DNA of 56,787 nt, taken from Bacteroidia bacterium. GTDB lineage: Bacteria; Bacteroidota; Bacteroidia; Bacteroidales; F082. Numbering within the stretch: position 1 is the stretch's first letter; each line of letters begins with the position of its first letter. The notes under the pieces were generated by a model, which saw only the letters and a program-made list of their open reading frames with translations, was not told the DNA's origin and ran no database searches. Positions 7,504 to 17,400 of the stretch are shown piece by piece. Location of the stretch: the NCBI GenBank assembly GCA_021287165.1, contig JAJTAY010000015.1, forward strand, positions 1 to 56,787, in the 5' to 3' direction. A program made the position numbers and the translations under genes.

Positions 7504-9489
7504 ATGCTGAAAAGCCCGAGCTTTCAGTCCCGAAGCTTGCCATACATCATTACCTTTCTGCTGCTAATGTTATGGTTGGCAATGGTTTACCGTAGCTCGC
7601 TCAACCGCTTTCCTTCGCATGTACATGCATGGACTCAAAGCGACCGCTACGCGCTGACCATTGGTTATCTTGACAACGGTTTTGGCCTCTTCAAGCCTTC
7701 CACCCCCAATCTTTGGCCTAAATATCCCCCGGAAACAATGCCCGAAAAGCTCGAAGGAATCACCAAGGCCGACCTCCCGATTACCGAGTATCTTGCAGCT
7801 AAACTGATGAAGCTCACAGGAATCCGTCAAGCTGTGTTTCATCGTGGCCTGAACCTGCTTTTCAGCATCGCGGGACTCATGCTGCTCTTTGCCCTCATGC
7901 TGCGTATGAAGGCCGCTTTGCCTATGGCCTGGCTGGCAGTAAGCTTTGCATTGCTCTCGCCTGTGTATGCCTATTACCTCGATGGATTTATTCCGGGCAT
8001 ACCAGCCATGGGAATCACCTTGGCAGTTTACTATTTTTTTTATCGCTATTCCGAAACCGGCAAAACCAGCTTGTTTGCCTTTTCGATTGGCCTGATCACT
8101 CTTGCCGCCCTCATCAGACCTCCTATGCTGATGGCCCTACCGGCTCTGGCATTGGTTTCGACATTTAATTTTGGCCGAAAGAATATTGGTAAAGTGTTGC
8201 TTATCAGTGTTGTCGGATTAACAATTTTCGGCTTATTTCAACTTCACAACCACCATCTCGCCGCCAACTATGGTTCCCTGTTCATTTCACGCCTGATGCC
8301 GGCCGGAAGTTTTGCTGAGCTTTTGGAACTCATGCTTCAAAGCATCGGAAACTGGAAGCTCGAATATTTCAGCTATGTCCAGTATCTGGTGATGGTTTTC
8401 GCGGTTCTACTGTTGCTGATTTTCCGGCGATCCCTCCCAAATACACCTCGTTTTGCCCTGCTCATTGCTGCCTCAATGCATCTGGCTGCCGCCACAGCAT
8501 ATTTTGTGGTGATGGCAAAGCAATTTCCCGACCATGACTACTATTTCCTTGAAAGCTTTTTCCTGCCTCTGGTACTCATCACCGCTGTGGGGCTCTCATT
8601 GCCGCAGGCCAACAATATGTTTCGCAAACTGATGTTTGGCCTGGTTTTTGTCCTCACCACCTGGCTCATGGCCGATGCTGCCCTGGCCAGCCGCGAAAAG
8701 CGCTATACCACACAGCCCTGGGACATGACCGAAACCACCCGCCGGCTTTTCGAAGGCAGTGCTCAGTGGCTGGATGAAAAAGGCATTGCGCGCGATGCAA
8801 AAGTGCTCGTGCTCGACAGCTACACCACCAATGTGCCTTTGCTGTTGATGGAGCGCAAGGGCTTCACCGTCATCAATACCACGCGCGAAAACCTGCAAAT
8901 CAGCCTCGATCTGCCCTTCGATTATGTGGCTGTTGCCAACCGCAGTCTGCCGGCCGATGTATTGCGCAATTTGCCCCAGCTTTCGGCCTGGCTCGTTCCA
9001 GTAGCCAACAATGGACGCATCGGGCTATACCGCCTCAACCGCAACGACAGCCCCAAACAACTTTCCGCGCTGATCGTTCCTTCGATGGTTGAGCTCATAC
9101 CAACAGTGCCCGACAGCATAGACATTGATGATGATACCGAGTTTTTCGAACTTGCCAGAATGCCCTTTACGAGTTTGGAAAATATGCGTGCCCTTGCCTT
9201 CGAAGCCATGGCTAAGGCGCATACATCGCCTGTGAAAGACCTTCATCTGGTGGTCGACATCAGCAACGATGGTGGTAATGTGTTTTACGACAGTTTCCGT
9301 CTTGATCCCTTTTTCGAAGAATCGCGAAGCCTATCATTTGTAGGTGCTTACATCAATTTACCTCTGTTCGAAAAGCCGGGCGCCATGCTGAAGTGTTATC
9401 TTTGGAATGCCGGCCGTAATCATATCATCCTTAAAAATCCGTTAGTTGAAATCATGCATTTCGAAAACCTTAAAACCCATAAACAATGA
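7504..9489 (+). CDS. Polytopic membrane protein, GT-C / dolichyl-mannosyltransferase-like
   Basis: The product is 661 aa. The first membrane helix (residues 13-29) is followed by an extracytoplasmic loop containing [10 protein letters not shown] with D47, which is where GT-C glycosyltransferases (ArnT/PMT, RgtA-D-like) keep their catalytic acid. About ten hydrophobic segments follow up to residue 400; the remaining 260 residues are a soluble, presumably periplasmic, domain. The family transfers sugars from polyprenyl-phosphate donors. The substrate cannot be told. It ends in an ATGA overlap with pgk, so pgk may be translated from the same message, although the functions look unrelated. Confidence 0.75.
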   Translation: MLKSPSFQSRSLPYIITFLLLMLWLAMVYRSSLNRFPSHVHAWTQSDRYALTIGYLDNGFGLFKPSTPNLWPKYPPETMPEKLEGITKADLPITEYLAAKLMKLTGIRQAVFHRGLNLLFSIAGLMLLFALMLRMKAALPMAWLAVSFALLSPVYAYYLDGFIPGIPAMGITLAVYYFFYRYSETGKTSLFAFSIGLITLAALIRPPMLMALPALALVSTFNFGRKNIGKVLLISVVGLTIFGLFQLHNHHLAANYGSLFISRLMPAGSFAELLELMLQSIGNWKLEYFSYVQYLVMVFAVLLLLIFRRSLPNTPRFALLIAASMHLAAATAYFVVMAKQFPDHDYYFLESFFLPLVLITAVGLSLPQANNMFRKLMFGLVFVLTTWLMADAALASREKRYTTQPWDMTETTRRLFEGSAQWLDEKGIARDAKVLVLDSYTTNVPLLLMERKGFTVINTTRENLQISLDLPFDYVAVANRSLPADVLRNLPQLSAWLVPVANNGRIGLYRLNRNDSPKQLSALIVPSMVELIPTVPDSIDIDDDTEFFELARMPFTSLENMRALAFEAMAKAHTSPVKDLHLVVDISNDGGNVFYDSFRLDPFFEESRSLSFVGAYINLPLFEKPGAMLKCYLWNAGRNHIILKNPLVEIMHFENLKTHKQ

Positions 9490-10682
9490 AAAACATTGAT
9501 CAGTACAACCTCGTTGGCAAGCGCGTGATTGTGCGGGTTGACTTCAACGTTCCGCTGAACGAAAAATTTGAAGTAACCGACGACACCCGCATCCGTGCTG
9601 CCATTCCTACCATCAAAAAAATTCTTTCCACCGGCGGCTCAGTCATCCTGATGTCGCATCTGGGTCGCCCAAAGGACGGGCCAACCGACAAGTATTCGCT
9701 TCGCCACGTGATTCCCACCCTGGAAAAACACCTTGGCCTGAAAGTCAAATTTGCTCCTGATTGCATTGGCGAGGAGGCGCAACAAATGGCTCAGGCCCTG
9801 CAGCCCGGCGAAGTACTCTTGCTCGAAAACCTGCGTTTCTACAAAGAAGAAGAAAAAGGCGACGAAAACTTTGCAAAAAAACTGGCACTGCTGGCCGATG
9901 TGTATGTGAACGATGCCTTTGGCACCGCTCACCGCGCCCATGCCTCCACGGCCATCATTGCCCGCTTTTTCCCAGGTGCCTCGCTCTTTGGATACCTGAT
10001 GCAGGACGAAGTGGCCAGCCTCGAAAAGGTGACCATCAATCCCGAAAAACCTTTTACTGCCGTACTCGGCGGCGCCAAAGTTTCAGGTAAGATCGAAATC
10101 ATCAATAATCTGCTCGACAAGGTAGATAACCTCATCATCGGCGGCGGAATGATGTTTACCTTCATCAAGGCCATGGGCGGACAAGTCGGCAATTCGCTGA
10201 TTGAGGACGAGCTGATGGAAACTGCCCTAAAGGCTGTTGAGAAAGCCAAAGCGCTTGGCGTCAACCTGCTTATTCCGACGGATGCCATTGCCGCCGACAA
10301 ATTCGATAACGAAGCCGAGCAAAAGGTTGTTTCTTCGAACCAGATACCCGATGGCTGGATGGGCCTCGACATCGGACCTGAGACCCTGAAAAAGTTCAGC
10401 GAAGTCATCCTCAACTCGAAAACCATCCTTTGGAACGGCCCCATGGGCGTATTCGAATTCCCAAATTTTGCCGTTGGTACACGCGACGTTGCCCATGCCA
10501 TCGTAAAAGCCACCTCGAGCGGAGCTTTTTCGCTGGTGGGCGGTGGCGACTCGGTAGCCGCTGTAAACAAATACGACCTGGCCGACAAAGTAAGCTATGT
10601 TTCGACCGGCGGAGGTGCCATGCTCGAATACATCGAAGGCAAGGTGCTACCCGGCGTGAAAGCCATTCAGGAAGGCATCTGA
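9486..10682 (+). CDS. pgk: Phosphoglycerate kinase
   Basis: The protein is 398 aa, the usual length. It contains the N-terminal RVDFNVPL signature near residue 18, the LMSHLGRP loop, the [11 protein letters not shown] block, [10 protein letters not shown], the hinge WNGPMGVFE, and the C-terminal nucleotide loop GGGDSVAA and STGGGA. The enzyme converts 1,3-bisphosphoglycerate and ADP to 3-phosphoglycerate and ATP in cytosolic glycolysis. The start ATG overlaps the stop of the membrane-protein gene by 4 bases. A strong terminator follows. Confidence 0.98.
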   Translation: MKNIDQYNLVGKRVIVRVDFNVPLNEKFEVTDDTRIRAAIPTIKKILSTGGSVILMSHLGRPKDGPTDKYSLRHVIPTLEKHLGLKVKFAPDCIGEEAQQMAQALQPGEVLLLENLRFYKEEEKGDENFAKKLALLADVYVNDAFGTAHRAHASTAIIARFFPGASLFGYLMQDEVASLEKVTINPEKPFTAVLGGAKVSGKIEIINNLLDKVDNLIIGGGMMFTFIKAMGGQVGNSLIEDELMETALKAVEKAKALGVNLLIPTDAIAADKFDNEAEQKVVSSNQIPDGWMGLDIGPETLKKFSEVILNSKTILWNGPMGVFEFPNFAVGTRDVAHAIVKATSSGAFSLVGGGDSVAAVNKYDLADKVSYVSTGGGAMLEYIEGKVLPGVKAIQEGI

Positions 10683-10713
10683 TCAGTTTGCCTGTAAGAT
10701 TGACAAATAACAA

Positions 10714-10753
10714 CAAAACAAGGCAGCCCGTGCGGACTGCCTTGTTTGTTTTT
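10714..10753. terminator. Bidirectional terminator between pgk and the TonB receptor gene
   Basis: The stem ACAAGGCAG / CTGCCTTGT with a 10-base loop is flanked by T-rich sequence on the plus strand and an AACAAAACA run that gives Ts on the minus strand. It serves the convergent genes on both sides. Confidence 0.75.
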
Positions 10754-10767
10754 ATGAAGCCTGAAAT

Positions 10768-13020
10768 TTAGTTGAGGCGGTAGTTCAGATAAACATTAAA
10801 GCTGCGGCCAGGAGCATAGAGCGGACTGGGCGGGGTGGTTGTGCGCATGGCACGGCTGAGGTGTTCGCGGTAAACCTCGTTGAGCAGATTGGTTGCCGAA
10901 ACTTTCAGGTTCAGGTTATTGAGTATGGCATAGCTGACGGCTAGGTCAAGCACATTGAATCCTTTGGTGGTAGTTTCGCCAAAACTGGCCGAAACGCGTT
11001 CCTGACCGGCCACCGAGCGCCAGCTCAGTTCGGGAACGAGCTTGTTTTTCAGATAGTTGCCCTGAAGTGCCAGACGAAAATCGAGCGGTGCTATTTCGGG
11101 CAGGGGTTCGTCGATCACAAGGTTTTGTCCGCGGGTATAAGCCAGCTGGCTTGTCAGGTTCAAACCTGACGGCAGATTTGCTTTAACCATCAATTCGGTG
11201 CCCACCATGCTGGCTTTTTCGATGTTCTGAAACTGCCTTACGCCGGGCGAGCTGGGCAGTTTGGGAGTCATGTTGGTTTTCACCTGGCTTATAAAATCGG
11301 TCAGGTAAGCCCCGAAAACACTCACCGAAGCAAGGAGGTTAGAGGTACGAAACTGCAGCTCAATGTCGGCCTGATGATTGATTTCGGGTTTCAGTACGGG
11401 ATTGCCGACGATTTCGTTGGCATCCAGTCCGATGGGAAGAAAGTTGATGTAACGCTCAGTGATGCCCGCACCGCGTTGTGCGCGGCTCAGCCACAGGGCG
11501 GCCTGCCAGTGCTTGCCAAATGCGGTGGAGGCGCCGGCACTGATGGAAGGATACATCTGGCTGGCATCGGTCTTGGTGTAGGTCTGTTTGAATTTGTCGT
11601 CTACCTTGCCGGCCCTGGCCTGAAGCTGTTCAAGCCTCAGGGCACCAACAAGCAGGTATGCTCCGGCCTGTCGTCGGTATTCGGCAAACAGGCCTGCGCG
11701 ACCCACAAAAGCATCTTGCCAGATGTTGTCGTAAAACGTTTTGCCTGCCAGCGGGCCGGTGAGCATTTCGCGGGTGCGGGTGCCTTCGGCTGTTTCGTAC
11801 CGATAGTCGATGCCGGCAAACAACTCTGCAGCCCCTGACTTGAATTCGGCTTCGCTGCGCAATCCGCCGGTGGTGGTTTTGGCTAGCGAAATGGCATTCA
11901 TGGTGCGGGGGTTGAGTTTGCGGGTCAGGTTGTCCATGGTATGGTCCACCCATGAGGCGTTGAGCTGCGTGCGCACTGCCCTCAGGGTTTTGCCCGAGGC
12001 CAGATAGTCGTGCCGGATCTGCATGAGCCAGGTGTTGTCCTTACGAAGGTCCATGGGCAAGGTTGGGAAATCGGTGTCCCTGGCCCTGTTGTTGGTGGTG
12101 GAGAAAATGATCTGCTGCTTGCTTCCGATCTTTCCCGAGGCACGCACTCCCAGGCTTTGACGATAAAATTTCGAAGGAATGGTATCGCCATTGCCGTCGA
12201 GGTAATTGCCACCTTCCGATACTGAGCCAAAAAGTTTGATATTCAGGCTTTTTTTGCTCAACCCGGCCATGGCTTCCGTGCGGCCGATCATGCCATTGGA
12301 TTCAAAACCACCCGAAATTCTCGCCAGGGGTTTGAGCTTGTCCGAATACACCGGGCTTTCGCTCCTGAAATGGATGGTACCTCCGGTGGTGCTTCCATAG
12401 CGCAGGGCATAGGGTCCTTTGAGAATTTCGATGTTTTCGGTCATGTTCATCGGAATCTGGCTGGCTGGTGGGTCCATGCGGTTGGGACAGGCAGCGGCAG
12501 CATGCAGGCCGTCGTCTATCATCACATTGATCTGGTCGTATTTAAATCCGCGCAGCACCGGGTCAACACCATAGGAGCCCGACTTGCGCACGCCGGCCAC
12601 AACGGGTGTGGAAAGCAGAAAACTGCCTGCATCGTGGGCCAGTCCGCCCTTGTAGTCAACCCTCAGCATATCGCTTTGGGGTTTTTGTGCGCGAAAAGCA
12701 ATCACCTGCACGGGTTGTAAGGCATATCCTTCTCCGGCAGGAACTTGCAGTGTGCCTCCCTTCAACGCTTTTTTAAGTTCGTTGGCCTCAATCAATTTAT
12801 AGCCTGTGCTCAGATGGGTGAGTTCGAGCGGGGCGTTTTCGATGAATTGAACCACAATATGCCCCTCGGCGTCGGCAACACCCTTCTGGTTGCCATGGTG
12901 ATAGTGGGCATAGGAAAGCGGAGCATGGTCGGCTCCCGAAACCAGGCGCAGTTTGGTTTGCTGTGCCATGGCTGAAAAAGAAAGTATAATGAATATTAAA
13001 ATCAATGTTGTTGATCTCAT
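10768..13020 (-). CDS. TonB-dependent receptor, copper type (OprC/NosA-like)
   Basis: The receptor is 750 aa with a signal peptide (cleavage after about SAMAQ), a short carboxypeptidase-like beta domain (residues 22-100), a plug domain (about 105-230) and a C-terminal barrel ending in the aromatic-terminated strand LNYRLN. The plug holds C178-P-N-R-M182, followed by DPPASQ. A CxxxM pair in this place is the copper ligand set of the OprC family, and MDPP next to it is typical of TonB copper receptors. It would import copper, or a copper complex, across the outer membrane using TonB energy. The gene lies 85 bases downstream of a small Cys-rich membrane protein under one promoter. Substrate assignment is inferred from the motif. 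Confidence 0.85.
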   Translation of the reverse strand: MRSTTLILIFIILSFSAMAQQTKLRLVSGADHAPLSYAHYHHGNQKGVADAEGHIVVQFIENAPLELTHLSTGYKLIEANELKKALKGGTLQVPAGEGYALQPVQVIAFRAQKPQSDMLRVDYKGGLAHDAGSFLLSTPVVAGVRKSGSYGVDPVLRGFKYDQINVMIDDGLHAAAACPNRMDPPASQIPMNMTENIEILKGPYALRYGSTTGGTIHFRSESPVYSDKLKPLARISGGFESNGMIGRTEAMAGLSKKSLNIKLFGSVSEGGNYLDGNGDTIPSKFYRQSLGVRASGKIGSKQQIIFSTTNNRARDTDFPTLPMDLRKDNTWLMQIRHDYLASGKTLRAVRTQLNASWVDHTMDNLTRKLNPRTMNAISLAKTTTGGLRSEAEFKSGAAELFAGIDYRYETAEGTRTREMLTGPLAGKTFYDNIWQDAFVGRAGLFAEYRRQAGAYLLVGALRLEQLQARAGKVDDKFKQTYTKTDASQMYPSISAGASTAFGKHWQAALWLSRAQRGAGITERYINFLPIGLDANEIVGNPVLKPEINHQADIELQFRTSNLLASVSVFGAYLTDFISQVKTNMTPKLPSSPGVRQFQNIEKASMVGTELMVKANLPSGLNLTSQLAYTRGQNLVIDEPLPEIAPLDFRLALQGNYLKNKLVPELSWRSVAGQERVSASFGETTTKGFNVLDLAVSYAILNNLNLKVSATNLLNEVYREHLSRAMRTTTPPSPLYAPGRSFNVYLNYRLN

Positions 13021-13105
13021 AATCGCTGGTTTTAATTAAAATTCAGGTTGTTTGCTTCACATAGCATGAAGCAGGTGATCCGGAAAATGCCTTGAGGCGT
13101 AATAA

Positions 13106-13498
13106 TTAAACCAACGACCTATCGGGTGGCTGAAAAGGACTAAAGGTAAAACCGGAGGCGGGTGCCCCGCTGTTGTGAGGGATCAAAAACTTATTGACAG
13201 ATGGTTGGATCAGGTTGCTCAGGGAGGTCTTTACGCTTACAGGCAAAAACAACTGCTGATCGCGGAGCTGGACGTTTGGGGGTTGCTGATCATGTTTTTG
13301 CTCCTCATCATTTTTCTTCAACTCTTTTTTCAGGTGGCACATGCCATCGCATTTGGCTTTGGGGTTGTTGCGGTTTTCGCAAAGAAAGCGGGCAATGTAG
13401 GCCTGATGAATCTTGAAGTTGATCAGGATGAAAAGCCTGCCCGACCCCTGCACCACAAGGGAAAGTATTACGATGGCCGTAACAAGCTTTCGGAGCAA
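13106..13498 (-). CDS. Small membrane-anchored Cys-rich protein, linked to copper receptor
   Basis: The product is 130 aa. The frame begins with TTG at 13498, directly after an in-frame stop, so no longer start exists. Residues 5-28 form a membrane helix or uncleaved signal; then come C40 and the cluster K-C50-D-G-M-C54-H55-L, followed by a Lys/Glu-rich linker and a proline-rich tail. The three Cys with Met and His would suit a soft-metal site. As I recall, small proteins with this C...C-x-x-x-C pattern recur next to copper TonB receptors in Bacteroidota, without a defined role. A clear promoter lies just upstream. Confidence 0.75.
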   Translation of the reverse strand: MLRKLVTAIVILSLVVQGSGRLFILINFKIHQAYIARFLCENRNNPKAKCDGMCHLKKELKKNDEEQKHDQQPPNVQLRDQQLFLPVSVKTSLSNLIQPSVNKFLIPHNSGAPASGFTFSPFQPPDRSLV

Positions 13499-13513
13499 TC
13501 AGGTATTTTTTTA

Positions 13514-13544
13514 CAAAAATAAATGAAGTGTTAAAATTTGACAA
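13514..13544 (-). promoter_or_regulatory. Promoter of the copper-receptor operon
   Basis: On the minus strand TTG, 20 bases, TATTTTTG. The -7 element ends 16 bases before the TTG start at 13498, so the leader would be only about 8-10 bases. Confidence 0.65.
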
Positions 13545-13591
13545 TTTGCTTCCACTTCGAATGTTGAGTACTTTTATGGAAAACATCCGCC

Positions 13592-14416
13592 ATGTTTCCA
13601 CCCCCCGGAGCTTATTACTATTTAGCACGCCTTGTTGCCCGAATGTCGGCTGAGCATGGTGAGCTTTGGCAGAGCCCTGAAGTTTTTATGCAGGAAGTGC
13701 TCGAAAAGCATCAGGACAAAATTGTCTCGCACCGAAGGCAGGCCATACTCGGAGGTAATTACAACACCCGTCTGACGGCTTTCGTTCAACTCGCGGCCAC
13801 CCTGCAGCAGGTGGATGCCGGCCCTGTTGACGGTTTCTGGGGACCTCAGACGCAATACGCCTTCGAGCTGCTGCAGCACCGCGAAAACTACGGCGACTGG
13901 CCACCGCTTTGGCGCGAATGGGTAGTGCCAGACACAAACCCAAACAACTGGCCCGACGAAAACGAAGCTGCCCTGACGGCCTTTTATGGCCCGCCCTGCA
14001 ACGAGGCAGTGCTGGTCAATGTTGATCTGCCCTACACCATGCGTCTGGCCTGGGACCTCAACACCAGCCTCAACCGCATCCGCTGCCACAACAAGGTGGC
14101 CGATTCAGTTCGCAGGGTCCTCACTGCCGCATTGCAGCACTATGGCAATCAGCAGCTTCGCGAGCTACGCCTCGACCGATTTGGGGGTTGTTACAATCCG
14201 CGGCGCAAACGCGGCGGCTCGGCATGGAGCACACATGCCTGGGGCATTGCCCTCGATTTTGATCCTGACCGCAACCAGCTCACGTGGGGCCGCGACAGGG
14301 CAGCCCTGGCCCGTCCGGAATACGAACGCTGGTGGCAGCTCTGGGAAGCCGAAGGATGGGTGAGCCTTGGCCGCAAAGCCAACTACGACTGGATGCATGT
14401 GCAGGCAGCAAGATGA
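13592..14416 (+). CDS. M15-family peptidoglycan peptidase with peptidoglycan-binding motif
   Basis: The product is 274 aa. Residues about 60-95 resemble a peptidoglycan-binding repeat (VDGFWGPQTQYAFELLQ), and the C-terminal part has the M15 zinc signature S213-T-H215...D222-F-D224 and D267-W-M-H269. These are the ligands of VanY/endolysin-type L,D- or D,D-peptidases that cut peptide cross-links. There is no signal peptide from ATG 13592 or from the next Met (18), so export would need another route, or the enzyme acts like a phage-type lysin. Its stop lies 3 bases from the stop of the facing macroglobulin gene. Family confident, exact bond cut unknown. Confidence 0.8.
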   Translation: MFPPPGAYYYLARLVARMSAEHGELWQSPEVFMQEVLEKHQDKIVSHRRQAILGGNYNTRLTAFVQLAATLQQVDAGPVDGFWGPQTQYAFELLQHRENYGDWPPLWREWVVPDTNPNNWPDENEAALTAFYGPPCNEAVLVNVDLPYTMRLAWDLNTSLNRIRCHNKVADSVRRVLTAALQHYGNQQLRELRLDRFGGCYNPRRKRGGSAWSTHAWGIALDFDPDRNQLTWGRDRAALARPEYERWWQLWEAEGWVSLGRKANYDWMHVQAAR

Positions 14417-14419
14417 GGT

Positions 14420-17400
14420 TTAGTCCACCTTCACCCTGGTACCCGCCGAATGTGCCGAAAACGAAGGGGCATAATAGCTCTGCATGCGGGCGAAACCTCC
14501 GCTGAACCAGCCACTTTGCATCACTGTGAGGCTATATTCGAAAACATGCTTGCCGCGCGGCAGAAAATCGAAGAAGAAATCTGTTGAGGCGTCGCGCGTG
14601 CTTTGATAGAATCCAAGTCCGTTGCGCCACTGATAGCCCGAGAGTACCTCAACAGGCTCAAAGGCAGGGCTGCGCAAATCGGTCAGGTGAATAAATTCCA
14701 GATCGCGGCTGGTTTCGAGCACCATACGTACTTTGATGCGGTCGCCCGGCCGCAGGCTCTGGCTTCGCCAGGACTCGATGATCACGCCCGAGGGACCGGT
14801 GCGCTCCACCATGATTTCGCGGCTCAGCTTCACCTCGTTGGTGCTTGGCCTCACAGCATCCACCGGCACTTCGATATTGCGGTACAATCCACCCCATACC
14901 ATGCCGGCATTGGGATTGCTGATTTCTGTCCTGGCCATGGCAGGTGTGATGTCGCTGCCTGCCCACACGGTGCTGAAGTAGCCTGTGCCGGCTTCAACAC
15001 TGGTGGGTTTAACAGCCTTAGCTCCTACAACAACTTCGACAGCTTGGCCCGGTGAGACCCAGTCGCTGCCATACATTAGCAGGGCATACACCGCCTCGGC
15101 GGTTGCAGGTCCCGAAACCCAACGGCGTGTTTGCTTCTGGCTGAGCAGGTATTGCCTGATGCCGTCGGCTGTGGCCCTGTCGCCGGCCACCAATTCGAAC
15201 ACCTGCACCAGCAAAGCGTGGGTTTCGATGGACAAGGCCTCGTCTCCCGGGCGGCCTGCTTTCCACCAGATGCCCAACTTGTCGCTTCGCACCGCCCTTT
15301 CGCGAAGGGATGCTGTTATTTGTTGTGCCAGTTTTTTGTTTCCGATGCGTTGCAGGTGCAGTGATGCTTCGGCCTGATCGCTGATGCCCAGTTTGTTCCA
15401 GTCTTTTTCGAGCAACTTCTGAAAGTGGGCATAAGCTTTGGCTACTTCGTCGCTTTGCGGAATTAAGGGGAAGTAGCTGCGCGTGCTGAGCAATTGCAGG
15501 TGAATGCTGTTCAGTGCATCCTTTTCTTTCCATTTGGCGTAAAGTTCGACCACTTGCCGGTCTGAATACTCCATGGCCCTTTGCACCATGTTGTTCAGTG
15601 TGGCATTTTGTGCCAGTGCAGCATCGAGTTGTCGCAGTTTTCCGATGCCTTCCAGTATGCTTTGCGTGATCCAGAGGTTGCCGCGCATACCGGGGAACCA
15701 TGGCCAGGAGCCGTCGGGCAATTGCAGGCCGGCCAGCTTTGTGATCGACTCCTCCTTTTCGAGGGCAATGCGGTTTCGGTCGAAAAACAATGTCAGTCGC
15801 CGGCGCTGTGCTGTTTCGCTTTCGGCTTCGCTGAGCCAGGGGGTTTGCTCAATTGCCAGCATCTTTACATCTTGATTTTTAGAAAGTTCCGACTCCAGCG
15901 CTTTGCTTCCGGGTTGATTCCACGAAGCCAGCACCGCAGCAAAGTTGGGTATGGAACCGGCCACCTTGTCGGCCATGGTATTGGTGTAGAAACGACGGAA
16001 AATGTTGTCGGTATTTTCAAAACCGGCATCCACCACATAGGGAAGGGCTTTCACAGCCACCCAGGCGGGATGGGTGGTTATTTCCAGCTTAAGCTGCAGG
16101 TTTTGTTCTTTTGGGGATGGCTTTTCCAGCCCGGGAAGCACAAAAGTGCCTTTGCTGTTGCCTTTTACGAACATCGGCAGGGTTTCGGTGAGGCGAATGC
16201 CCGACGGAAGCAGCGGAACAAGGTGCTCTTCGGCATCGGTGAATGTGCCGGCTGAGGCCGAAATCCGGAAGCGCAGCAGCGACGAGGGATTGTTGAGCGT
16301 CACCCTCCAGCGCACTTCGGTGCTCTGACCAGGCCTGAGCTGTACAAAAGGTTTGCGGGCAGCGTCATTCAATTGTCCTCCGGCTGCATCCGACAGGGCA
16401 TCGCTCAGCTCAAGCATGGCCATGCCGTCGAGGGTTTCGCTGCCTGTGTTGACCACTTTGCAGACAATGACGGCCGTGTCGCCCAGACGGTAAAATCTGG
16501 CGAGGTTGGGGGCCACAATGAGGGGTTTGGACGACTCAAAATCGTATGTGCGGTAGGCGTGCTGCAGGCCGGTGGTGTGGGCCAGCAGCATCAGGCGCCA
16601 GCGGGTGAGCGCATCGGGCGGGATGAAGCTGAAACTTACACGTCCGAGGCTGTCGGTGGTAAGCTGGGGGTAGAAAAAGGCCGTTTCGCGAAAGTCGCTT
16701 CGCAGGTTGCGGGCTGCATCAGCCTTGTTGTTTTGCGGAATCTCCTCCGGACTGCCTGCTTCGGCTGATTGGTCCGAAATCACATTACCCATGTCAACTG
16801 CCATGGCGGGCTGGCTTTGTCGCAGGCCTTTGGTGCTGATGGCGCCATAAAACACCGGTCTGAAACCGAAGCCATACCATTCGAGCCCCGGAGCTTCGAG
16901 CGGAGGAATATTGATGTCGGGCATTTCGGCCTCGCTGAGCACCCAGCTGTCGAAGGTGCCAAAACCGTTGTCGCTCATCCAGCGCTGTGCAAAGGGTGGT
17001 GTGGGGATAGGGTCGAAGTTCCAGCGGTGAGGCTTAAACTGCTCGAGCGAAGCATCGTACATGGCGGCCAGCAGTTCGGCACGCAAAGGCCTGTTGTCGA
17101 TACCGCTGATGCGTACTGTCCAGCGCTCGGGCTTTCCGGGTTGCAACCGTTCTGCAAGGGTTTCAAGTTTGAGATCCATCAGTTGTTCGGGATCGGCTAT
17201 GCGCAGGTCGAAGACTTTGTGAAAATGTCTGTTTAGCGCAATGCCAGTGACCTGAATACTGAGGCTGCCGATGTGTTCGGGACCTACAACAAGTTTCAGG
17301 TTTTGTTTGCGGTTGCCTATGGTCATCCACTTGCGCTGAAAAACCTTATCGTTCGAGCTAATCTCGACCATCGCCCGCATGCCACGCTGCGACGAGGCCA

